DNA of 64,000 nt from Methylobacterium sp. J-078 (GTDB lineage Bacteria; Pseudomonadota; Alphaproteobacteria; Rhizobiales; Beijerinckiaceae). The DNA lies in the NCBI RefSeq assembly GCF_022829285.1, contig NZ_JAKSYI010000078.1, positions 1 to 64,000 on the forward strand. Reading direction: 5' to 3'. Positions 33,553 to 40,950 of this stretch are shown in pieces. The notes beneath the pieces were generated by a model. It was not told the origin of the DNA, made no database searches, and worked only from the letters and a program-made list of their open reading frames with translations. Each line of letters begins with the position of its first letter. The first letter of the stretch is position 1. The translations under genes and the position numbers were made by a program.

Positions 33553-35573
33553 GCGCCCCCGCGATTCTCGTGGTCGCGCCGATGCCGGCCTTCCCCACCA
33601 GCGCCGGCAACCGGCGCCGGCTGCTCACCACCTGCACGGCGCTCCAGCGCGGAGGATTCGCCGTCGATCTGGCGTATTACGCGCACGAGGACCAGATCTA
33701 CCGCCGGTTCGGCCAGCATCCCCCCACCGACGCGGCCGAGGCGGCCGGGCTGTTCCGCCACACCTTCCGGATCGAGCCCCGCGCCACCATCCCGCTCACC
33801 ACCCGCGCGCGCTGCTTTACCATCGACGATTGGTGCCCCGAGGCGCTCGACGACTTCGTGGCCTGGTACGGTCAGGCCTACCCCGAGACCCGCGCGATCC
33901 TGATGAACTACGTGTTCCTGTCGCGGGCCCTCGGGGCCGCGCCGCCGGGGATGCTCCGGCTCGTCGACACCCACGACCGCTTCGCCGACCGGCAGCGCCA
34001 GTACCGCCCGTTCCGGGCCGAGCCGAACTTCTTCTACACCGACCGGGCCGGCGAGGCGGCGGGCCTCGCCCGCGCCGACATCGCCCTGGCGATCCAGTCG
34101 GAGGAAGCGGCCTACTTCCGCACGATCACCGACCGCAGCGTCCACCTCCTGCCGCCGCGCTTTCCCGCGCACCGCCCCTTCGCGACCCCGGCGCGCCTCG
34201 CCCGCATCGGCTTCATCGGCCACGGCAACGACCCGAACCTGTTCTCGATCCGGCGCTTCGCCGCGACCTGGTCGGAGGGCTGGACCCCGGACCGGCCCGA
34301 ACTCGTGATCGCGGGCGAGATCAGCGCCAGCTTCGGGCAGGCCCCCGGCCCCGGAATCCGGCTGGCCGGCTACGTGGCGCGGCTGGAGGATTTCTACGAC
34401 GCGGTCGACCTGGTGGTCGCGCCGATGCTGATGGGCAGCGGCCTCAAGATGAAGGTCGCGGAGGCGCTGTCCTTCGGCAAGCCGGTGGTGGGCACGGGCC
34501 TCGGCTTCGAGGGCTTCGACCCGGTCGTGCCGGAGCATCGCGCGCGCACAGCGGAGGAGGTCCGGGACGCGGTCCTGGCGCTGGTCACGGATGCCGAGGC
34601 CCTCGCGCGGCTGACCCGGGCCTGCGCCGACCTGCTCGCCGGCTACAACGCGATCGCGGACGCGGCGGAGGCGGACCTGCTGGCGATGCTCGCACAGGAC
34701 AGCCTCGGACGGCTGGATCATAGCGACTCCGCTTTCCCGGAAGACGACGGCATTCCTTCATCGCGCGGGCATCGCGGGTCCCCTCTCCTGGAAGGAGAGG
34801 GACAGGGTGAGGTGCGTGACCTATCCGGAGATGCACCACACCTCACCCCAACCCTCTCCTTCCAGGAGAGGGAGCCCGGTGGCGCCTCGTCCGCCGGCCG
34901 GCTCCCGGATGCCCAAGCGACGTGGGAAACCGTCACCCTCGCGGGCGGCACCCTGACCCGCGAGACCTCCCTGCGCTCGAACCTGACCGACGATCCCGAG
35001 CGCGGCCGGCTCGTGGCGACGGAGCGCGGTCCACCGCCGGGCGCCGGGCCCTATTCCCCGCTCCGGCGACGCTGGTTCGCGAAACCCGGGCCCGGCTCCA
35101 CCGAGGCCGCGCCCGATGCCGGTCTCGCGGGCCTCGACCTCGCCCTCGCGCCCGAATGGGTGCGCGACCCGCGCCTGCCCACCGCCTTGCGCGCGGAGAT
35201 CGCGACGCAGCTCGCCGGGATCGCGGCCGATTGGGAGGCCGAAGCGCGCCTCGTCGGGCTCACCGGCAGCGGCGCGATCCTCGCCCTGTCGCTGCCGCGC
35301 CACCTCGTCACCGGCACCCACCCCAATGCCGCCTTCCTCATCGGCGCGCCGACGCGGGCGCTCCTCCTGGAGCGGGTCACGCCCCTGAACGCCGCGCCGG
35401 ACCTCGCCTACGGGGCGCGCCGGCCCGACCTGCCCCGCGCCCCGGCCGCCGTGACCTTCACGGGGCTCACGGAGCAGGCGGGGCCGGGGACCATCCTGGT
35501 CCTGCACGACGACCTCGTCGGCCGCATCCGGATCGTGGCCGAGGCGCCCGTTCCCCAGGAGAGCCCGCCATGA
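33549..35573 (+). CDS. Glycosyltransferase (GT4-like) fused to an unknown C-terminal domain through a palindromic repeat
   Basis: The 674-residue product begins with a complete glycosyltransferase of the GT-B fold: LVVAPMPAFPTSAGNRRRLL at the start, RLVDTHDRFADRQ, and the sugar-nucleotide half with RIGFIGHGNDPN, LVVAPMLMGSGLKMKVAEALSFGKPVVGT near 290-320. This part ends near residue 400. Residues 411-442 are encoded by palindromic repeat R3 and read as low-complexity peptide (SPLLEGEGQGEV ... LTPTLSFQERE). Residues 455-674 form a separate domain that I do not recognise. The GTG start overlaps the previous stop (GTGA). It probably builds a surface polysaccharide. The fusion is unusual; see findings. 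Confidence 0.82.
   Translation: MSAPAILVVAPMPAFPTSAGNRRRLLTTCTALQRGGFAVDLAYYAHEDQIYRRFGQHPPTDAAEAAGLFRHTFRIEPRATIPLTTRARCFTIDDWCPEALDDFVAWYGQAYPETRAILMNYVFLSRALGAAPPGMLRLVDTHDRFADRQRQYRPFRAEPNFFYTDRAGEAAGLARADIALAIQSEEAAYFRTITDRSVHLLPPRFPAHRPFATPARLARIGFIGHGNDPNLFSIRRFAATWSEGWTPDRPELVIAGEISASFGQAPGPGIRLAGYVARLEDFYDAVDLVVAPMLMGSGLKMKVAEALSFGKPVVGTGLGFEGFDPVVPEHRARTAEEVRDAVLALVTDAEALARLTRACADLLAGYNAIADAAEADLLAMLAQDSLGRLDHSDSAFPEDDGIPSSRGHRGSPLLEGEGQGEVRDLSGDAPHLTPTLSFQEREPGGASSAGRLPDAQATWETVTLAGGTLTRETSLRSNLTDDPERGRLVATERGPPPGAGPYSPLRRRWFAKPGPGSTEAAPDAGLAGLDLALAPEWVRDPRLPTALRAEIATQLAGIAADWEAEARLVGLTGSGAILALSLPRHLVTGTHPNAAFLIGAPTRALLLERVTPLNAAPDLAYGARRPDLPRAPAAVTFTGLTEQAGPGTILVLHDDLVGRIRIVAEAPVPQESPP
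34780..34874. repeat. Palindromic element R3 inside a reading frame
   Basis: About 95 bases with arms CCCCTCTCCTGGAAGGAGAG on the left and CTCTCCTTCCAGGAGAGGGA on the right, plus inner AGGGTGAGGTG and CACCTCACCCC. The structure is a large hairpin of the CCCTCTCC type common in Rhizobiales intergenic DNA. Here it is in frame with the glycosyltransferase gene and is translated without a stop. Confidence 0.8.
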
Positions 35574-37639
35574 TGGCCGCGCCCGACATCCTCGACGCCC
35601 CCTCGGGGCGCAAGGCGGCCCTGGTCGAGGCGGCCCTGATCTGGAACGCCCTGTTCCTCAACGACGTGCGCATCGCGTTCCGCGCGGAATCGGCACCGAC
35701 GATCTCCGTGGTGATGGTGTCGCGGGGCGCCCGCCACCTCCTGGCCTGGACCCTGACGAAACTCGCCGCCCAGCAAGCCGTCGCGGGCGTGCGCTTCGAG
35801 GTCATCCTGGTCGACAACGCCTCCGACCCCGAGACGGCCACGCTGTTCGGGCGGATCGACGGCGCGCGCATTCTGCGAAACGCCCAGAATGTCGGCTTCG
35901 GCCCGGCCTGCAACCAGGGCGCGGCCGAGGCGCGCGGGCGCTACCTCCTGTTCCTCAATCCCGACGTCGACCTGATGCCGGGGGCCCTCGACGCCCTGGT
36001 GGCGGCGTTCGCGCAGGCCGACGACGTCGGCATCGCGGGCGCGCGGCTCGTCTTTCCCGGCGGCATCCTGCAGGAGGCCGGCGCCGGCTTCCAGGACGAC
36101 CCGCAGCTGACCCATCCGTACGGGCGGGGCGGGCTCGACCCTTTCGCCCCCGAGGCGTCCTATGCCCGCGACGTCGGCTACGTCTCGGGTGCGGTCCTGA
36201 TGATCGAGGCCGGGCTGTTCGCCGAACTCTGCGGCTTCGACGACCGCTTCGCGCCGGCCTATTTCGAGGACACGGACCTCTGCCTGCGCTGCCAGCAGGC
36301 CGGCCGGCGGGTGGTCTACCAGCCGCGCGCCATCGCGATCCACGTGGAGAACGCCACCAGCGTCCGGCGCTCCGACGTGGAGGCGCTGCTCGACCGGAAC
36401 CGCGCGCGCTTCCGCGAGCGCCACGGGACCTGGCTGTTCGGGCAGGGACCGCCGCGTAGTGGCTTCGCCCCCCGGGACGATGCGCCCTTCGCCCTGCGGG
36501 TCCTCTACGTGGACGACCGGGCGCCGCACCAGGACCTCGGGGCCGGGCTCCCGCGCGCCAACACGATCCTCAACGCCATGGCGGAGCTCGGCTACGCGGT
36601 GACGCTCTGCTCGGTCTACGGCGAGCGCGAGGAGCCGGCGGCCACCTACCGCGACCTCTCGGACCGCATCGAGGTGATCGAGCCCTGCGGCCGCGAGGGA
36701 TTCCGCCGCCTCGTCACGGAACGCGCCGGCTTCTACGACGTGCTCTGGGTCAGCCGGCCGCCCCATATCCGGATGGTCTGCGAGGTCCTGCGGGACCTGG
36801 GCCTGACGCCCCGCGACGTCGGGCGCAGCCGCGTGGTGTTCGATTCCGAATCCCTCTACGCCCTACGCGAATTCGTGGTCGACGCCCTCAACGGCCGCCC
36901 GGCCTCCGGGCCGGGCCTGGCTCGGGCCTCGGCGGAGGAGATCCGGCAGGCGGCGGCGGCCGACCACGTCGTCTGCGTCTCGGAGGCCGATGCGCGGCTG
37001 CTGCGCCGGGCCGGCGTCCCCGACCCGGTGGTGCTCGGCCACGTCCAGGCGCCGGATGTCCGGGCACCGCACGCCGACGCGCCCGGTTTCTCGGCCCGGC
37101 GGGGCTTCGTCTTCATCGGCTCGCTCGCCCGCGAGGGCGAGCCCAACATCGATTCCCTCGACTGGTTCTTCGGCCATGTCTGGGAGCGCCTGCGCGCGGC
37201 GCTGCCCGACGCGCATCTCACGATCATCGGCACCGTGGCGCCCTCCATCGCCGAGCGCCTGTCCCGCCCCGGCGTCACCGTGCTCGGCCGGGTCGACGAC
37301 CCGGGGCCGGCGCTGGACGCGGCCCGGGTCGCCCTGGCACCGACGCGCTACGCCGCCGGCCTCCCGCACAAGGTGCTGGAGACCGTGACGCGGGGCCTGC
37401 CCGGACTGGTGACGCCGATCCTCGCCGGCCAGATGGGCTGGCCGGACGGGACCGGCTACCGGGTCCGGGACTGGCACGATCCGGAGGGGTTCACCCGGGG
37501 CCTCGTGGACCTTCACGAGGATGCGGACGAATGGGCGCGGGTGCAGCGCGCCGGGCTCGACCAGGTCGGCCGCGAATGCGACGCGGACGCCTACCGGGCG
37601 ATCCTGCGCCGACTCTGCGAGGCACCGGTTTTCGCATGA
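35570..37639 (+). CDS. Two-domain glycosyltransferase (GT2 plus GT-B)
   Basis: The 689-residue product carries two transferase domains. Residues 45-290 are a GT2 of rhamnosyltransferase type: ISVVMVSRGARHLL, VILVDNASDPET, NVGFGPACNQGAAEARG, LFLNPDVDL as the metal-binding acid motif, and FDDRFAPAYFEDTDLCLR. Residues 305-689 are a GT-B domain with VLYVDDRAPHQDLGAGLPRA, VVFDSESLYALRE, FIGSLAREGEPNIDSL, and ALAPTRYAAGLPHKVLE. It may add two sugars in sequence. ATG 35570 overlaps the previous stop, with AGGAGAG upstream; its own stop overlaps the next start. No export genes (Wzx/Wzy or ABC) are in the window. Confidence 0.9.
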   Translation: MMAAPDILDAPSGRKAALVEAALIWNALFLNDVRIAFRAESAPTISVVMVSRGARHLLAWTLTKLAAQQAVAGVRFEVILVDNASDPETATLFGRIDGARILRNAQNVGFGPACNQGAAEARGRYLLFLNPDVDLMPGALDALVAAFAQADDVGIAGARLVFPGGILQEAGAGFQDDPQLTHPYGRGGLDPFAPEASYARDVGYVSGAVLMIEAGLFAELCGFDDRFAPAYFEDTDLCLRCQQAGRRVVYQPRAIAIHVENATSVRRSDVEALLDRNRARFRERHGTWLFGQGPPRSGFAPRDDAPFALRVLYVDDRAPHQDLGAGLPRANTILNAMAELGYAVTLCSVYGEREEPAATYRDLSDRIEVIEPCGREGFRRLVTERAGFYDVLWVSRPPHIRMVCEVLRDLGLTPRDVGRSRVVFDSESLYALREFVVDALNGRPASGPGLARASAEEIRQAAAADHVVCVSEADARLLRRAGVPDPVVLGHVQAPDVRAPHADAPGFSARRGFVFIGSLAREGEPNIDSLDWFFGHVWERLRAALPDAHLTIIGTVAPSIAERLSRPGVTVLGRVDDPGPALDAARVALAPTRYAAGLPHKVLETVTRGLPGLVTPILAGQMGWPDGTGYRVRDWHDPEGFTRGLVDLHEDADEWARVQRAGLDQVGRECDADAYRAILRRLCEAPVFA

Positions 37640-38484
37640 CCAGCCCGCTCCGCCTCCGCGTCGTGCGCGCGGCCACCGCCCTGTATCGCCGCCTGACCCT
37701 CGGCCGTGTGCCGAAGCTGTTCGACGAAGGCCATTACCGGGCGACCTACCCGGACGTCGCGCGCTCGGGCATCGACCCCTACCTGCACTACGTCCGGCGC
37801 GGGGTGGCGGAGGCGCGCGACCCCGCCCCCGACTTCGACACCGCCTTCTATCTCCGCCAGAGCGGCCGGACCCGGCTCGACCCCGTGCGCCACTACCTGC
37901 GCGTGGGCGCCAAGGCCGGGCTCGACCCGAATCCGGGCTTCAGCACCCGGATGTACGTCGCCCGCTACCCCGATATCGGCGTGGCCGGCGTGAACCCGCT
38001 GCTGCATTACCGGAGGGACGGCCGGGCGGAGGGGCGGATCGCGGTCCCCTCCTCCGCCGAGCCGGCCGATTGGGTGCCCCTCCAGGGCGTGCGCGAGGCC
38101 CAGCGCTGGACCTATCCGGCGGAGGGCGCGGCGCGCTTCGCCCTGACCCTGCGGCGCGACGTGCCGGTCTCGGCCTGCCCCACCCACGTGCCCCGGCTCT
38201 GCCTCCTCCTCCTCCTCGACGGCGGCGAGATCGAGGGGCTGGTCCGGAGCTTCGAGATCTTTCCCGAGGCCGCCGCCGATGCCGTCACCCTGGCCATCGA
38301 CACCCTGGCGGGTCCGCACCCGCCTCGCCCGACCCTGATCCTCGCCCTGGAGCAGTGCTTTCACGGCCCGGGCCCGGACGGCACGGTGCTCCTGCGCTAC
38401 GCCGAGGCGCGGATCTGGGACGTGCTGACCGAGCGCCCGCACGTGCTGCACGTCGCGCCCGCCGGGGCGCTCGCGATCGGGTGA
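37636..38484 (+). CDS. Protein with three tyrosine/histidine-rich repeats, end of the glycosyltransferase unit
   Basis: The 282-residue product has three imperfect repeats in its first half, at 29-56, 67-91 and 102-129. Each follows the pattern F-D-x-x-x-Y ... D/P-x-x-HY-x-R-x-G, for instance HYRATYPDV followed by PYLHYVRRG. Such repeats accompany bacterial polysaccharide glycosyltransferases and are thought to be non-catalytic. The second half (150-282) is unrecognised and beta-rich. The start overlaps the preceding stop by four bases (ATGA), so it is the last gene of the operon. Two nested palindromes follow before the convergent pbpC. Confidence 0.8.
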   Translation: MTSPLRLRVVRAATALYRRLTLGRVPKLFDEGHYRATYPDVARSGIDPYLHYVRRGVAEARDPAPDFDTAFYLRQSGRTRLDPVRHYLRVGAKAGLDPNPGFSTRMYVARYPDIGVAGVNPLLHYRRDGRAEGRIAVPSSAEPADWVPLQGVREAQRWTYPAEGAARFALTLRRDVPVSACPTHVPRLCLLLLLDGGEIEGLVRSFEIFPEAAADAVTLAIDTLAGPHPPRPTLILALEQCFHGPGPDGTVLLRYAEARIWDVLTERPHVLHVAPAGALAIG

Positions 38485-38490
38485 GGATCG

Positions 38491-38560
38491 CTCATTCCAA
38501 ATCCGTTTGATCCCTTCCGGCGATCCCTGCGGGATCGCGTTCGGGATGGCGGATTTGGGC
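38491..38560. repeat. Nested inverted repeat after the glycosyltransferase unit
   Basis: CCAAATCCG at 38497-38505 pairs with CGGATTTGG at 38550-38558. Inside, GATCCC and GGGAT words form a second stem around CCCTGCGGGAT. The whole 60-base structure lies between converging genes and may end transcription from the left. Confidence 0.6.
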
Positions 38561-38586
38561 TTCGCTCAAGCGCCGCGCGGGCTTGC

Positions 38587-38625
38587 TGATACGTCATCCG
38601 CTCTGATCAAGCGGATGACGTATCA
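38587..38625. terminator. Perfect 16-base hairpin at the end of pbpC
   Basis: TGATACGTCATCCGCT (38587-38602) and AGCGGATGACGTATCA (38610-38625) are exact inverted copies with a 7-base centre. The right arm contains the pbpC stop codon at 38623-38625. A hairpin of this length between converging operons should block or end transcription from both sides, or protect 3' ends. There is no U-run. Confidence 0.65.
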
Positions 38626-40947
38626 TTCGAGGCGCACCACGACGCTGTCGCTGGCCCCCGTGGCGTCCATCACCGAGATGCGGGCGAACCCGGCCCCCTC
38701 CGGCGCCCAGGCCGATTGGCGCCGGGCGCCGCCCGCCACCGGCAGGCCATCGACCATCCAGGTGAGCGGGGGCACGCCGCCGAGGGCCTTCAGGGCGAGG
38801 CTCGCCGGGGGCGCCGGCTCGGGCTCCGAGAGGCCGAGGTCGATGCGGGCGCCGTCCGGCGGGTAGGCGATCTTCAGGGTACCGCCCAGGGCGGCCGACA
38901 GGGTCTTGGGAATGTCCCGCCGGATGTGGCGCAAGGGGGGCGGCAGGCCGGCCGTGGTCGTCACCAGGGCGTCGCGCGGCATCGGCACGGGGTCGGGCTC
39001 GCCGCCGAAGCGCGCGAAGGCGTCGAACAGGATCGGCGCCGCGACCACCCGGCCGACGAGGCCCGGCACGGCGTTGCCGTCCGGCCGCCCGACCCAGACC
39101 GCGATCGCGACGCGCCGGTCGAACCCCACCGCCAGGGCGTCCCGGTAGCCGTAGGAGGTACCGGTCTTGTAGGCGATCCGGCCCGCCAGGGCGTTCTCCG
39201 GCGGGGGCGCGCCGCGCAGGGTGTCGGCGACGTACCAGGCGGCGACGGCCTCCGTGATGCGGGCCTCCGGGGCCGCCTCGGCGGGCGGCCCGTCGAGGCG
39301 GCGCACCACGTTCGGCACCAATCCCTGCCGGGCCAACCCCGAAAACAGCCGGGCGAGGTCGGTGAGGGTGATGCCGAGGCCGCCGAGGGCCACCGGCAGG
39401 CCCGGCGCGGTGTCGCGGGGGAGATCGACGCGGGCGCCGCCCGCCCGCAGGCGCGCGATGAACCGGGCGGGGCCGACCGCCTCCAGCAGGTCCACCGCCG
39501 GCACGTTCAGGGAGAGCTGGAGGGCGCGCCGCGCCGTCACCGTGCCCTGGTAGCCGAGGTCGAAATTCTCCGGGGCGTAGGCGCCGGCAAAGCGCACGGG
39601 CCGGTCGTCGAGCTGCGTCTCGGGATGGGCCAGCCCCGTCTCGAAGGCCAGCGCGTAGATGAAGGGCTTGAGGGCGGAGCCGGGCGAGCGGATCGCGCCG
39701 GTCATGTCGATGGCACCCGCACGGCTCGCATCGAGGTAGCCGGGGCTGCCGACCTGGGCCAGGACCGCGCCGGTGCGGTTGTCGATAGCGAGGATCGCCG
39801 CCGAGATTCCCGGCCCCAGGGCGGCCGCGCGCTCGGTGGCCAGGGTCTCGAGGCTCGCCTGCAGGCGGCCGTCGAGGGTGAGGCGGACCACCTGCGCGGC
39901 CGGGTCGGCGACGTGCGCCGCCTCCGCCGCGTGGGCGGCCAGCATCGGGAAGGGTCTTCGCAGCGTCGGCACCGACTCGGCGCGGGCGGCCTGCGCCTCG
40001 GCGGCCGTGATCACGCCCTGCCGGGCCGCTATGTCGAGCACCCGGTCGCGGGCCCGCCGGGCGGCGTGGGGAAAGCGGTCCGGCCGCCGCGCTTCCGGCG
40101 CCTGCGGCAGGGCGACGAGGAGCGCGCTCTCGGCGAAGGACAGCCGCGCGGGTTCCCGCCCGAAATAGGCCAGACTCGCCGCCCGCACGCCCTCGACGGG
40201 GCCGCCATAGGGGGCGAGCGCGAGGTAGAGGTCGCGCACCCCGTCCTTGCCGAGGCGCCGCTCCAGTTGCACCGCGCGCACCATCTGGCGGAGCTTGGCG
40301 GCGAGCGAGCGCTCGGCGCGGGGCTCGACGAGGCGGGCCACCTGCATCGACAGGGTCGAGCCCCCCGAGACGATGCGCCCCGCCGTGAGCCACTGCCCCG
40401 CCGCCCGCAGCGTCGCGGCCGGATCGATGCCGGGATGGGATGCGAAGCGCCGGTCCTCGTAGGCGGTGAGCATCGCCAGGAAGCGCGGATCGACCTGGGA
40501 TCCCGTCACCGGCAGGCGCCAGCGCCCGTCGGCGGTGGCGAAGGGGCGCAGCAGACGTCCCTCCCGGTCGAGCACCACGGTGGAGCGGAGCTGGGCCTGG
40601 GTGAGGTCGAGGGGTGGGAGGGTGTCGACGAAGCGCCAGAGGGCGAGGGTCGGGAGGAGGAGGAAGAGGAGACCCGCCACGAGCGCAAGGCATCCGGTCC
40701 ATTTTGCGGAGAAGGATGATCGCGGTGTGACCGGTAAGGCGGTAGCGCCATCGCCAGTGAAAGCGCGTCCCCCTCCCCCTTGTGGGGAGGGGCCAGGGGT
40801 GGGGGTGGTTGGGTGACCCTGATGGTGCGGCGGCTGGCGGCGCCACCCCCACCTCCAACTCCTCCCCACAAGGGGGAGGAGGGCCGCGTCGAGCCGTGCC
40901 CGATGCCCCCTTTTGAACCTGAGAGGATCGACGCGCCCCGTCTCCAC
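38623..40947 (-). CDS. pbpC: Penicillin-binding protein 1C
   Basis: PbpC is a bifunctional peptidoglycan synthase anchored in the inner membrane. In the 774-residue frame a membrane helix lies at about 84-106. The glycosyltransferase domain has catalytic Glu164 in YEDRRFASHPGID and GGSTLSMQVARL; the transpeptidase domain has Ser424-x-x-Lys427, Ser479-x-Asn481, and Lys594-Thr-Gly. A C-terminal BiPBP_C-type domain ends the protein. The start is uncertain. GTG 40947 lies 3 bases after the alpha-2-macroglobulin stop but places repeat R4 within codons 22-59; a GTG at 40680 would begin inside the membrane helix. Pairing with alpha-2-macroglobulin is the known yfhM-pbpC arrangement. Confidence 0.92.
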   Translation of the reverse strand: METGRVDPLRFKRGHRARLDAALLPLVGRSWRWGWRRQPPHHQGHPTTPTPGPSPQGGGGRAFTGDGATALPVTPRSSFSAKWTGCLALVAGLLFLLLPTLALWRFVDTLPPLDLTQAQLRSTVVLDREGRLLRPFATADGRWRLPVTGSQVDPRFLAMLTAYEDRRFASHPGIDPAATLRAAGQWLTAGRIVSGGSTLSMQVARLVEPRAERSLAAKLRQMVRAVQLERRLGKDGVRDLYLALAPYGGPVEGVRAASLAYFGREPARLSFAESALLVALPQAPEARRPDRFPHAARRARDRVLDIAARQGVITAAEAQAARAESVPTLRRPFPMLAAHAAEAAHVADPAAQVVRLTLDGRLQASLETLATERAAALGPGISAAILAIDNRTGAVLAQVGSPGYLDASRAGAIDMTGAIRSPGSALKPFIYALAFETGLAHPETQLDDRPVRFAGAYAPENFDLGYQGTVTARRALQLSLNVPAVDLLEAVGPARFIARLRAGGARVDLPRDTAPGLPVALGGLGITLTDLARLFSGLARQGLVPNVVRRLDGPPAEAAPEARITEAVAAWYVADTLRGAPPPENALAGRIAYKTGTSYGYRDALAVGFDRRVAIAVWVGRPDGNAVPGLVGRVVAAPILFDAFARFGGEPDPVPMPRDALVTTTAGLPPPLRHIRRDIPKTLSAALGGTLKIAYPPDGARIDLGLSEPEPAPPASLALKALGGVPPLTWMVDGLPVAGGARRQSAWAPEGAGFARISVMDATGASDSVVVRLE
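40769..40883. repeat. Dispersed palindromic element, copy R4, within the 5' part of the pbpC frame
   Basis: This is a second copy of the R1 element at 4692-4811. Shared parts are CCCTCCCCCTTGT-GGGAGG, GGGGTGGGGGTGGTT, GACCCT, and CCACCCCCACC followed by AAGGGGGAGGAGG. It is in the same orientation as R1 on the plus strand. The pbpC frame reads through it without a stop and gives a His/Pro-rich peptide. Confidence 0.8.
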
Positions 40948-40950
40948 AGC

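Noticed and set aside
38594..40858. An ATG-started frame overlapping pbpC as the true start region
   Set aside because: It is a different reading frame; its product lacks the pbpC motifs, which lie in the frame ending at 38623.
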